Source: a virus
Virus record (IMG/VR): IMGVR_UViG_3300024974_000016
Coordinates: 1 to 25,678 of that record
Direction: 5' to 3' (one strand)
DNA length: 25,678 bases
The notes beneath the pieces were generated by a model. It saw nothing but the letters and a program-made list of their open reading frames with translations. It did no database searches and was not told the origin of the DNA. Shown here one piece after another: positions 6,685 to 12,090 of the stretch (positions are counted from its first letter, which is position 1; each line of letters begins with the position of its first letter). The translations under genes and the position numbers were made by a program.

Positions 6685-6822
6685 TGTTCAAGTAATAAAT
6701 CATGTAGTCTTATACCATAGATGAACATTAATGGCTCTAGAGAACATGATGTAGTTATTAATCATGGATCAATTAAATTATAATCTAGTGTTTAATTAAA
6801 CGCTTTAATGATTATATTATAT

Positions 6823-6851
6823 ATGTTATCATAAAAATTTAATTTTGTCAA
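6823..6851 (-). promoter_or_regulatory. probable sigma70 promoter, minus strand
   Basis: TTGACA (6851-6846), a 17-bp A/T-rich spacer and TAACAT (6828-6823; four of six consensus bases, including the key first TA and last T). The predicted start near 6816 would give a leader of about 180 bases, containing GC-rich repeat copy 1, before the ATG at 6634. Confidence 0.55.
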
Positions 6852-6886
6852 TAGATATTTAACATGATTCGTGTGAGCGACGAAGG

Positions 6887-6910
6887 AGCGAACAGCGAGT
6901 GCAACGAGCA
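6887..6910. repeat. 24-base GC-rich direct repeat, copy 2
   Basis: Second copy of the repeat at 6661-6684. Both are preceded by GTGAGCGA-type sequence (6653 and 6873), but copy 2 has a few additional bases (CGAAGG) between that and the identical core. Confidence 0.85.
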
Positions 6911-6960
6911 ATTTTAATCAAACATAGATGCAGTTAAAGAATACTTTTATCATGATTAAA

Positions 6961-6977
6961 TATTGTATCTATTCATG
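6961..6977. repeat. 17-base direct repeat, copy 1 (TATTGTATCTATTCATG)
   Basis: Identical to 7165-7181, 204 bases apart. The last 8 bases, TATTCATG, recur at 7052, 7103 and 7226, and ATTCATGTTAGAT (6971-6983) is repeated at 7227-7239. Confidence 0.8.
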
Positions 6978-7113
6978 TTAGATTTATATCCAACAGGCAT
7001 TAATCAGGCTTAATGTAAACTTTATCATGTTAAACCATAATGGATAACATTTATTCATGATTAATATTACATAGATGAGGTATTAACTAGTATAGATGTT
7101 TGTATTCATGTTG

Positions 7114-7149
7114 ATCCCTACGCTTCGCTTCGGGATACCGCTTCGCGGT
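7114..7149. repeat. double-hairpin module, copy 1
   Basis: Two abutting hairpins. ATCCC (7114-7118) pairs with GGGAT (7132-7136) around a 13-base loop containing CGCTTCGCTT. ACCGC (7137-7141) pairs with GCGGT (7145-7149) around TTC. The same architecture recurs at 7255-7290 with base changes on both sides of the stems. Confidence 0.75.
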
Positions 7150-7164
7150 CACTTTAGGTTTTAT

Positions 7165-7181
7165 TATTGTATCTATTCATG
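7165..7181. repeat. 17-base direct repeat, copy 2
   Basis: Second copy of 6961-6977. Each copy lies among CATAGAT and TATTCATG words, suggesting a longer degenerate unit rather than an isolated duplication. Confidence 0.8.
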
Positions 7182-7254
7182 ATAGGAGTGTTATTATGGG
7201 TTTAATGTAACATAGATATTACTTTTATTCATGTTAGATGAAGTATTAATGTTA

Positions 7255-7290
7255 ATCCATTCGCTTCGCTCATGGATGCTGCTTCGCAGC
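7255..7290. repeat. double-hairpin module, copy 2
   Basis: ATCCAT (7255-7260) pairs with ATGGAT (7272-7277) around an 11-base loop TCGCTTCGCTC. GCTGC (7278-7282) pairs with GCAGC (7286-7290) around TTC. Compared with copy 1, both stems keep pairing despite different bases (C-G to A-T in hairpin 1; several pairs in hairpin 2). Confidence 0.75.
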
Positions 7291-7355
7291 TACCTTATTT
7301 TTTATATTGGATAAGATATTATTTAATTAGTATTAATAGATGCTGGATAAAAGGC

Positions 7356-7391
7356 AAAGTGACACCTATAGAGGTGGTGTCTAAAGTGACA
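7356..7391. repeat. AAAGTGACA direct repeats flanking a small hairpin
   Basis: AAAGTGACA occurs at 7356-7364 and 7383-7391. Between and overlapping them, GACACC (7361-7366) pairs with GGTGTC (7376-7381). This marks the left edge of the higher-GC island, and could be a protein-binding site or the end of an old insertion. Confidence 0.5.
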
Positions 7392-7795
7392 GTAGGTGTT
7401 TAAATTTAACCCATGACTTTTGGCTCTAACCTTACCATATACCTACATCGATTTTTAAGTTCCCGCGTGTCATTGGAACATAAGTCATTCATTGGGTGTT
7501 TTCTAACCGTTACGACCAATCAAACCGTGTCTAGTGGTACTAGGCGATTTAGGCGTCCTGTTAAGGATAGTGATTGGAAGTTGAGTATAGACACTCAGTG
7601 GATGACCTTCTCATGTTTCAGAAAGGATTTTCCAACGGTATTGCAATCGGCCCGTTAACCTTAATTCTATATGTAATGTTACATTATATCATGCTTTCTC
7701 TGAAAAGTCAAGCACTATTTTGTAAATATTTATGTTTTATCTTATTCTATTATATGGGGTTGGATTGGTAGATTTCAACCTAAATATGTTATCAC

Positions 7796-7824
7796 TTGAC
7801 AAATTTATACTTATATAGTATACT
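7796..7824 (+). promoter_or_regulatory. sigma70 promoter, plus strand
   Basis: TTGACA (7796-7801), 17-bp spacer and TATACT (7819-7824). Start is predicted near 7831, giving a 31-base leader before the ATG at 7862. It should drive the three small genes to the terminator at 8750-8796. Confidence 0.85.
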
Positions 7825-7861
7825 TAGGTTTTCGTAAACTTACAGAGAAAGATTATTTATT

Positions 7862-8152
7862 ATGAATGAACCTAAACATTGGGAACAAACTATGACACCA
7901 GATGAAGTTAAGTTTATATGGAGAGAATTTAATAGAATCACGAATAAGGTGGGTTCTGATTGGTATCCAGCATATTCGTGTTGTGGCAATTTTAGAGCTG
8001 CACGAATTTGGAAATCTAGTCAACGACGTAGATATCGTAAACAACAGGATAAAGGTTGTTGCGGGTTTTATGATGTTCTAGTTCATAGGTGGAACTGGGA
8101 GGAGCGTTTAGACTATGATATTTATATGATTGGGTTTAATTATGGGCATTAA
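7862..8152 (+). CDS. hypothetical early protein, 96 aa
   Basis: I do not recognise this protein. The N-terminal part (MNEPKHWEQTMTPDEVKFIWREFNRITNKVG) is helical. The middle contains two cysteine pairs, SCCGNFRAARIWKSSQRRR and KGCCGFYDVLVHRW, around a strongly basic cluster RRRYRKQQ (residues about 55-62). Paired cysteines with a basic patch could bind a metal and nucleic acid, but no named fold matches. It is the first gene after the promoter at 7796-7824, and a purine-rich AGAGAAAGA lies about 10 bases before the ATG. The stop is 10 bases before the next start. Confidence 0.68.
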   Translation: MNEPKHWEQTMTPDEVKFIWREFNRITNKVGSDWYPAYSCCGNFRAARIWKSSQRRRYRKQQDKGCCGFYDVLVHRWNWEERLDYDIYMIGFNYGH

Positions 8153-8162
8153 GGTGGATAAT

Positions 8163-8405
8163 ATGCAATTAGCCAAAACAAATGGTAAATATATACTAGT
8201 AAGATGCATTCTTCCTATTCAAATGGTTACGGTCGGTTCTTCTTGGATGGGTTCATCTGGTAGCATTGTAACAGTTGACTCTATAGAAGATGGATGGATA
8301 ACCCATAAATGGGGTGATAATGAATCCCATACTAAGGATAACTTCTCATTTCAGTGTAGATATTCACTTATAGTAGAGCCTGCTGTTGACCTATGGGAAC
8401 CCTAA
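8163..8405 (+). CDS. hypothetical early protein, 80 aa
   Basis: I chose the ATG at 8163 because AAGGTGG lies 5 bases upstream; longer versions starting at 8130 would overlap the previous gene and lack such a site. The product begins MQLAKTNGKYILVRCILP and contains VGSSWMGSSGSIVTVDSIEDGWITHKWGDNESH. That run of short beta strands suggests a small SH3-like or beta-barrel fold. It ends PAVDLWEP. The family is unknown. It overlaps nothing of note and is followed 19 bases later by the TTG start of the next gene in the same operon. Confidence 0.65.
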   Translation: MQLAKTNGKYILVRCILPIQMVTVGSSWMGSSGSIVTVDSIEDGWITHKWGDNESHTKDNFSFQCRYSLIVEPAVDLWEP

Positions 8406-8424
8406 AAATTTTGGAGTAATAAAT

Positions 8425-8691
8425 TTGCCTACATATCAATTTAAAAATAAACAAACCGAAGAAATTATTGAAAAAATCATGAAAATTTCTGAACTAGATC
8501 AATTTAAACAAGATAACCCTGATCTAGAAGTTTTTATCGGAACTGCTCCGGTTTTTGGTGATCCTGTTAGATTGGGAATAACTAAGCCTCCAGCAGATTT
8601 TCAAAAGGGAGTGATCGACCGGATTGCTAACTCTGTTCCGGGCAATCGTATTAAAGAAATTACAAAATTTCAGACTCCACGTGAATGGTGA
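8425..8691 (+). CDS. FmdB-like conserved phage protein lacking the zinc cysteines, 88 aa (TTG start)
   Basis: With a TTG start at 8425, preceded by TTTTGGAGT with 7 bases spacing, the product begins MPTYQFKNKQTEEIIEKIMKI. This is the characteristic MPTY(D/E)(F/Y) start of FmdB-type zinc-ribbon proteins and their T4-like phage relatives. It continues ELDQFKQDNPDLEVFIGTAPVFGDPVRLGITKPPADFQKGVIDRI, also typical of the phage group (DNP, then GDPVRLG-x-x-KP). No cysteine is present, so the zinc ribbon itself is lost. Starting 39 bases earlier at another TTG would add 13 residues without homology or ribosome binding site. The role is unknown. It is the last gene before a terminator. Confidence 0.72.
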   Translation: MPTYQFKNKQTEEIIEKIMKISELDQFKQDNPDLEVFIGTAPVFGDPVRLGITKPPADFQKGVIDRIANSVPGNRIKEITKFQTPREW

Positions 8692-8694
8692 TAA

Positions 8695-8707
8695 CATAAA
8701 TACTTTT
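8695..8707 (+). promoter_or_regulatory. CATAAATACTTTT element, possible late-type promoter (copy 1)
   Basis: Identical 13-base element at 11890-11902; each lies at or just after the stop codon ending a short-gene operon. CATAAATA differs by one base from the T4 late consensus TATAAATA. Weak evidence alone; the repetition is the argument. Confidence 0.3.
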
Positions 8708-8749
8708 GTATCAATTACTAATGTAATAACATGATTTTTATTCTCAAGT

Positions 8750-8796
8750 AACCCCTATAAACCTCGTTATGGTTCTAGTAACCAGCGGGGTTTTTT
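8750..8796 (+). terminator. rho-independent terminator after the 7862-8691 operon
   Basis: AACCCC (8750-8755) pairs with GGGGTT (8787-8792), followed by a run of six T (8791-8796). The intervening bases can fold further through AACC/GGTT pairings (8760-8783). It separates the small-gene operon from the PhoH-family gene. Confidence 0.75.
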
Positions 8797-8822
8797 ACTT
8801 TTCAACTACCTAAAAGGAATTT

Positions 8823-9545
8823 ATGATTAAGCCTCCAAAAGCTCAAAAGAACAAAAAGAAAGTGGCGACCAACAAAGTTTCTACTCTGAATTTTGAACTG
8901 CAAAAAATTTACCCAAAAACGGAGAATCAAGAGAAAACTTTTGAGTTATATAATCAAGGTAAAAATTTAGTGTTGTACGGCTCGGCTGGTGCAGGTAAAT
9001 CCTATCTCAGTCTATTTTTAGGGTTAAAAGATCTATTACACAATTCATATTATAATAAAATCGTTATTATTAGGTCTGCTGTTCCATCAAGGGACATTGG
9101 GTTCCTCCCAGGAAATGAAAAGGAAAAGATGGCAGTATATGAAGCTCCGTATCGAGCCATTGTTAGTGATCTTTTTGGTAGGGATGATGCGTATGAGATA
9201 TTAAAACAAAAGGATTATATCCAATTTGAATCCTCCTCATTCCTACGGGGTATGACTTACTCAAATTCTTTGATCTTTGTGGACGAAATTGAGAACTTTT
9301 CTTACTCAGAGCTGAACACTATTTTATCCAGATTAGGTGATGGGTCAAGAATTATTCTCGCAGGTGATATTAAACAGTGTGATTTTAATTCTAGACGGGA
9401 AACCTCCTGTATGCCAGAATTATTACAAATTGCAGGGGAAATGGGTGAGGAATATTTTGGAGTAGTAGAATTTACTATCGAAGATTGTGTAAGGAGTGGT
9501 TTTGCTAAAGCTTATTTACAAGCAAAAGAAAAATTGAAATTGTAG
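8823..9545 (+). CDS. phoH: PhoH-family P-loop ATPase
   Basis: A 240-residue protein of the PhoH ATPase family, related to the N-terminal half of superfamily 1 helicases and common in T4-like and marine phages. Walker A is GSAGAGKS (53-60) after a beta strand KNLVLYG. IIRSAVPSRDIGFLPG (about 82-97) is the second family signature. Walker B is SLIFVDEIEN (149-158, D154/E155 region). ILAGDIKQCDF (178-188) is the motif III sensor, with an arginine at the end (CVRSGFAKAYL). An N-terminal extension of about 35 residues is lysine-rich. AAAAGGA lies 5-6 bases before the ATG. Its exact function in phages is not established; RNA- or phosphate-stress-linked roles have been suggested for the family. A 13-base late-promoter-like element lies at 8695-8707 upstream. 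Confidence 0.9.
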   Translation: MIKPPKAQKNKKKVATNKVSTLNFELQKIYPKTENQEKTFELYNQGKNLVLYGSAGAGKSYLSLFLGLKDLLHNSYYNKIVIIRSAVPSRDIGFLPGNEKEKMAVYEAPYRAIVSDLFGRDDAYEILKQKDYIQFESSSFLRGMTYSNSLIFVDEIENFSYSELNTILSRLGDGSRIILAGDIKQCDFNSRRETSCMPELLQIAGEMGEEYFGVVEFTIEDCVRSGFAKAYLQAKEKLKL

Positions 9546-9574
9546 TTGACAAAACGTAATTTCTATTATATACT
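9546..9574 (+). promoter_or_regulatory. sigma70 promoter abutting a start codon (leaderless)
   Basis: TTGACA (9546-9551), 17-bp spacer and TATACT (9569-9574). The ATG at 9581 begins 6 bases after the -10 box, exactly where transcription should start. It begins directly at the stop of the PhoH-family gene. Confidence 0.85.
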
Positions 9575-9580
9575 ATTTCT

Positions 9581-10252
9581 ATGTTTACACACGCTTCTGT
9601 TCCTCCATTAATTGAATACCCTAGAGTCAGCATCAATGATAAACGTCATTATGATACTCCAAAGGGTAAATATCCTTCTATAACAACTATTTTAAGCTCT
9701 ACTGCTGATAAAACTTGGTTAGAGGAATGGAGGAACAGAGTCGGTGAAGCAGAAGCAAATAGAATAACCAGAAATTCATCTAACCGAGGCACAACCCTTC
9801 ATCTATTATGTGAATATTACTTAAATAATTTTACCTTGCCTAAAGTTAGATGGGATGCATTGGAACTATTCTATTCAATAAAACCACTATTGAATAGAAT
9901 AGATAATATACATCATTTAGAGGGGTGTCTTTTCAGTGAAAGATTAAAATTGGCCGGTACGGTAGATTGCGTTGCGGAGTTCGATGGAGTTTTGTCTATA
10001 ATAGACTTCAAGACTTCACGTAAACAAAAAACAGAGGAGCAAATTTATTCATATTTGTTGCAAGAGACTTTTTATTCTATAGCGTATTATGAATTATCAT
10101 CTATTTCAATAAAACAACTTGTTACTATAATGGCAGTAGAAGATTCCCCTCCATTATTATTTGTGAAAAAGATTACACCAGAATATATTAGGGAATTGAT
10201 ATTACTGCGAAATAGATTTTTTCTCGAAAATCCATCCAGCATTAATTCCTGA
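9581..10252 (+). CDS. PD-(D/E)XK exonuclease (RecB/Cas4-like), T4-like phage type
   Basis: A 223-residue nuclease. The sequence RHYDTPKGKYPSITTILS (about 22-39) and RGTTLHLLCEYYL (69-81) are the N-terminal signature of phage RecB-like exonucleases. The PD-(D/E)XK core follows: LAGTVDCVAEFDG (125-137; D129), then IDFKTSRK (141-148; D142 and K144), with QIYSYLLQE (164 region) as the QxxxY helix. It probably processes DNA ends during recombination or host DNA breakdown. The start codon has no ribosome binding site; the promoter at 9546-9574 places the transcript start on the ATG. The last 17 codons overlap, antisense, the 3' end of the homing endonuclease gene, so the C-terminal tail may have been altered by that insertion. 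Confidence 0.85.
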   Translation: MFTHASVPPLIEYPRVSINDKRHYDTPKGKYPSITTILSSTADKTWLEEWRNRVGEAEANRITRNSSNRGTTLHLLCEYYLNNFTLPKVRWDALELFYSIKPLLNRIDNIHHLEGCLFSERLKLAGTVDCVAEFDGVLSIIDFKTSRKQKTEEQIYSYLLQETFYSIAYYELSSISIKQLVTIMAVEDSPPLLFVKKITPEYIRELILLRNRFFLENPSSINS

Positions 10253-11068
10253 GCTTGTTGCTATTCCCTTTTTAGAATATGAAACCGCTGATTTATAGTT
10301 CAGTCCATTATCTGAACAAAACTGTTTTAAGTTTGTTATTGATAATAAATTGCCATCTGGGTCTGTAATATGCCAATCCGCACTTTTGGTTTTTGTGTTG
10401 TTAATGGCGGTTAATGGTTGAGGTTTCCATAATTTACCTTTTGATATATTATCCTTTTGTGATTGGGTTCTAATTTTTCCTGTTATAGCATTAACCCGTT
10501 TTTTAATATGTTCTATTGATTGTGGTTTATCCTTTTTTGCTTTTCCTATACTTATTTTATGTGCTGTGGATTTAGGTTTCTTTTTTAGGGACGCTGAAAT
10601 ATTATTGCGTTGTTCTAATGTTCTCTTTTGATCTTTTAGCGAATTTGAAATTTTCTCATTGTGTTCGTTGGAATTATTTTTACCAAATCTTGCATTATTT
10701 TTCCCATTTTGGTCCCTACCAAAATACCCATTTACTGTTGCGTATGACATATTAACGAATAATGGATTTTTTACCACATTAAAAATTTTATGTAGATGTA
10801 ATTCTTTATACATAGCTTCAGATTTTGTGTAATGGTATCTAATTATGTCTATTTTAAAGGCATCTATATTATATTTTAGTTCATGTTTCCATACTTTTTT
10901 ATATTTTTTAGAAGAAACTGATCCCATATAACCTTTTGAAATTTTGTCTATAGTTGTTGAACCTATATAATTTGTTTGAATTATATTTGAATTTCCATTT
11001 TTCGGTTCTAATGCAGTGCCGTTATAGTGAATAATATAAACTACATATTTTTTATCTAATTTGACCAT
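10202..11068 (-). CDS. GIY-YIG homing endonuclease with NUMOD-like DNA-binding repeats
   Basis: A 288-residue free-standing mobile endonuclease. The GIY-YIG nuclease domain occupies residues about 8-110: VVYI at 9-12 stands for GIY, YIGS at 34-37 for YIG, and E84/E89 in SEAMYKELHLH lie where the catalytic glutamate is expected. NUMOD3-like repeats follow (GKNNARFGKNNS at about 122-133, then several K/S/I-rich helices to about 215). A C-terminal module contains DPDGNLLSITNLKQFCSDNGL and ends GINAGWIFEKK, the typical end of phage homing endonucleases. AAAGGG lies 9 bases upstream. Its orientation opposes its neighbours. Its 3' end overlaps the exonuclease gene by 51 bases, marking it as an intruder between two early genes. 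Confidence 0.9.
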   Translation of the reverse strand: MVKLDKKYVVYIIHYNGTALEPKNGNSNIIQTNYIGSTTIDKISKGYMGSVSSKKYKKVWKHELKYNIDAFKIDIIRYHYTKSEAMYKELHLHKIFNVVKNPLFVNMSYATVNGYFGRDQNGKNNARFGKNNSNEHNEKISNSLKDQKRTLEQRNNISASLKKKPKSTAHKISIGKAKKDKPQSIEHIKKRVNAITGKIRTQSQKDNISKGKLWKPQPLTAINNTKTKSADWHITDPDGNLLSITNLKQFCSDNGLNYKSAVSYSKKGIATSSGINAGWIFEKKSISQ

Positions 11069-11109
11069 TGTTAATACCCTTTAAGTTGTGAATAAACTTA
11101 TATATGCTA

Positions 11110-11138
11110 TTGACACTGTTTAAATTGTGTGATATAAT
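11110..11138 (+). promoter_or_regulatory. consensus sigma70 promoter, plus strand
   Basis: TTGACA (11110-11115), 17-bp spacer ending GTGTGA, and TATAAT (11133-11138), with an extended -10 TGA. Start is predicted near 11145, giving a 34-base leader before the ATG at 11179. Confidence 0.88.
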
Positions 11139-11178
11139 TAAAATGTAGTTTATATTATTTACATATAGGAACAATATT

Positions 11179-11535
11179 ATGGAACGCGAGTTAATTGAAG
11201 ATACAAAGGACTTCATTGAATCCTATTTTTCCTTAAGAGAATGTGAAGTTTCTTGTGGTAATAAGTATGAATGCTTTAATCACTGGTATGGTGAATGGGG
11301 ATATTTAGCTTATGATGATCTAGATAGCAGCATGTGTGGAGGTAGACCTTGGTCGAGATGTTGGTGTAGTAATGATACTGATGTATTAGCTGCATCCATC
11401 TATAATAGAATGGGTGAATTAGAAAAGTCACAACCAAAAATAGTTGAACCAAAAAATTATTCTGAGTTATTGGAGCGCATTATACATTCACAGGTACGCT
11501 TAGGTCTAAATGAAGATGGTGTTGGGAAATTATGA
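11179..11535 (+). CDS. hypothetical cysteine-rich early protein, 118 aa
   Basis: I do not recognise the family. The N-terminus (MERELIEDTKDFIESYFSL) is a helix. Residues about 20-68 hold seven cysteines with many aromatic residues (ECEVSCGNKYECFNHWYGEWGY ... CGGRPWSRCWCSND), consistent with a small metal-binding domain. A C-terminal helix (NYSELLERIIHSQVRLGL) follows. It has its own strong promoter, and an AGGAA about 9 bases before the ATG. The next gene overlaps its last codon (ATGATT at 11532), so the two are coupled. Early, strongly expressed, cysteine-rich phage proteins often act on host enzymes, but that is inference. Confidence 0.7.
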   Translation: MERELIEDTKDFIESYFSLRECEVSCGNKYECFNHWYGEWGYLAYDDLDSSMCGGRPWSRCWCSNDTDVLAASIYNRMGELEKSQPKIVEPKNYSELLERIIHSQVRLGLNEDGVGKL

Positions 11536-11747
11536 TTAAGTATGTATTACACCCTGGGTGGGTTAGAAGTAAATGCGATAATGATATCCATTATATTCAT
11601 CAAGATCATCAGTTGATCTTGTATAATGTGGATCCATCAGTTTGTTGTGTATTTGGGGATTTATTTGCAGAGTATATTGAATCTAATGTGGAACATTTGT
11701 ATCCACATTATCATGGATGGTATAGACTATGGTATGACGAAAATTAA
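11532..11747 (+). CDS. hypothetical small protein, 71 aa
   Basis: The function is unknown. It is rich in aromatic residues and histidine: MIKYVLHPGWVRSKCDNDIHYIHQDHQLILYN, then SVCCVFGDLFAEYIES and HLYPHYHGWYRLWYDEN. Eight histidines and three cysteines leave metal binding possible, though no fixed pattern is evident. The ATG overlaps the stop of the 118-aa gene, and TTGGGAAA lies a few bases upstream inside that gene. It shares the transcript from the 11110-11138 promoter. Confidence 0.66.
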   Translation: MIKYVLHPGWVRSKCDNDIHYIHQDHQLILYNVDPSVCCVFGDLFAEYIESNVEHLYPHYHGWYRLWYDEN

Positions 11748-11792
11748 TTGAAAGATACTAAAGAATTTAGTGAGAATGTTAAAGGAAGGGAA

Positions 11793-11894
11793 ATGCCTAA
11801 AGAAGAAATGATTAAAGAGACACATATCTTATTAGATAGGATTGAAGCAAACATTCAATTTATCGTTGAAGATATAAAGAAAAAGAAAGCATAA
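11793..11894 (+). CDS. tiny helical protein, 33 aa
   Basis: The ATG is preceded by AAGGAAGGG with about 3 bases spacing. The product is MPKEEMIKETHILLDRIEAN followed by IQFIVEDIKKKKA. It is one amphipathic helix with hydrophobic residues at heptad-like positions, so it may form a coiled coil. An in-frame TTG at 11748, directly after the previous stop, would give 48 residues but lacks a good ribosome binding site. No homologue is known to me. It is the last gene of the 11110 operon, followed by a late-promoter-like element overlapping its stop. Confidence 0.5.
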   Translation: MPKEEMIKETHILLDRIEANIQFIVEDIKKKKA

Positions 11895-11902
11895 ATACTT
11901 TT
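11890..11902 (+). promoter_or_regulatory. CATAAATACTTTT element, possible late-type promoter (copy 2)
   Basis: Second copy of the 13-base element at 8695-8707. Here it overlaps the stop of the 33-aa gene and lies about 45 bases upstream of the sigma70 promoter of the transglycosylase gene. Confidence 0.3.
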
Positions 11903-11935
11903 TTGAAGTTTATACCATGTATGTTCAAAAAGTGC

Positions 11936-11964
11936 TTGACAAAAATCATTTTATCAAGTATACT
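11936..11964 (+). promoter_or_regulatory. sigma70 promoter of the transglycosylase gene
   Basis: TTGACA (11936-11941), 17-bp spacer ending TCAAG, and TATACT (11959-11964). Start is predicted near 11971, giving an unusually long leader of about 120 bases before the ATG at 12091. Confidence 0.87.
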
Positions 11965-11970
11965 ATTACT

Positions 11971-12090
11971 ATTCGCATAGCTTAATGGTAATGCGGATAC
12001 CAACTTAAACAGATTAGAAGCTTTTCTAAAATCCCAGAAAAAGTCCTAATTTCAACAATTAGACGGAAACGCCTGAAAGGAGAAAGACCG
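11971..12090 (+). ncRNA. structured 5' leader with three hairpins and one alternative pairing
   Basis: Hairpin 1: CGCAT (11974-11978) with ATGCG (11991-11995). An alternative pairing, GGTA (11987-11990) with TACC (11998-12001), would exclude it. Hairpin 2: TTAGAA (12014-12019) with TTCTAA (12024-12029), loop GCTT. Hairpin 3: CTAATT (12046-12051) with AATTAG (12057-12062). AAAGGAG follows near the ATG. All other leaders in the window are short, so this one is exceptional. It matches no riboswitch class I know. Confidence 0.45.

Larger units (their letters stand above)
6635..7795. other. 1.2-kb divergent non-coding region with repeats and hairpins
   Basis: No convincing gene lies between the leftward 141-aa gene and the rightward promoter at 7796. 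The left part (6650-7335) is very A/T-rich with sharply GC-rich repeats and two double-hairpin modules (listed separately). It also has an alternating array of TATTCATG (6970, 7052, 7103, 7174, 7226) and CATAGAT (6716, 6923, 7070, 7211), and a 12-base palindrome GTTTAATTAAAC at 6790-6801. The right part (7340-7665) is visibly richer in G/C, has no repeats of the left type and holds only an open frame without ribosome binding site. The position between divergent early operons fits an origin, an enhancer-like region or a transcribed structured RNA; none is proven. Confidence 0.7.

Noticed and set aside
6653-7290. CRISPR array or integron-like repeats
   Set aside because: Repeat spacing is irregular, units are of several kinds, no constant-length spacers and no associated genes.
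7413-7658. 81-codon plus-strand open frame
   Set aside because: No ribosome binding site, no recognisable motif, odd composition for this phage and no promoter in front; treated as part of the non-coding island.
7574-7771. 65-codon frame starting TTG (hydrophobic C-terminus)
   Set aside because: The start follows directly after an in-frame stop without Shine-Dalgarno, and the hydrophobic end is what T-rich DNA would encode; ends just before the promoter.
11971-12075. tRNA-like sequence: TAGCTTAATGGTAATGC looks like a D arm and CTAAT-TTCAACA-ATTAG like a T arm
   Set aside because: The acceptor ends do not pair, the distance between the arms is too long, and no 5-bp anticodon stem with a 7-base loop fits. 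Better explained as a structured mRNA leader.
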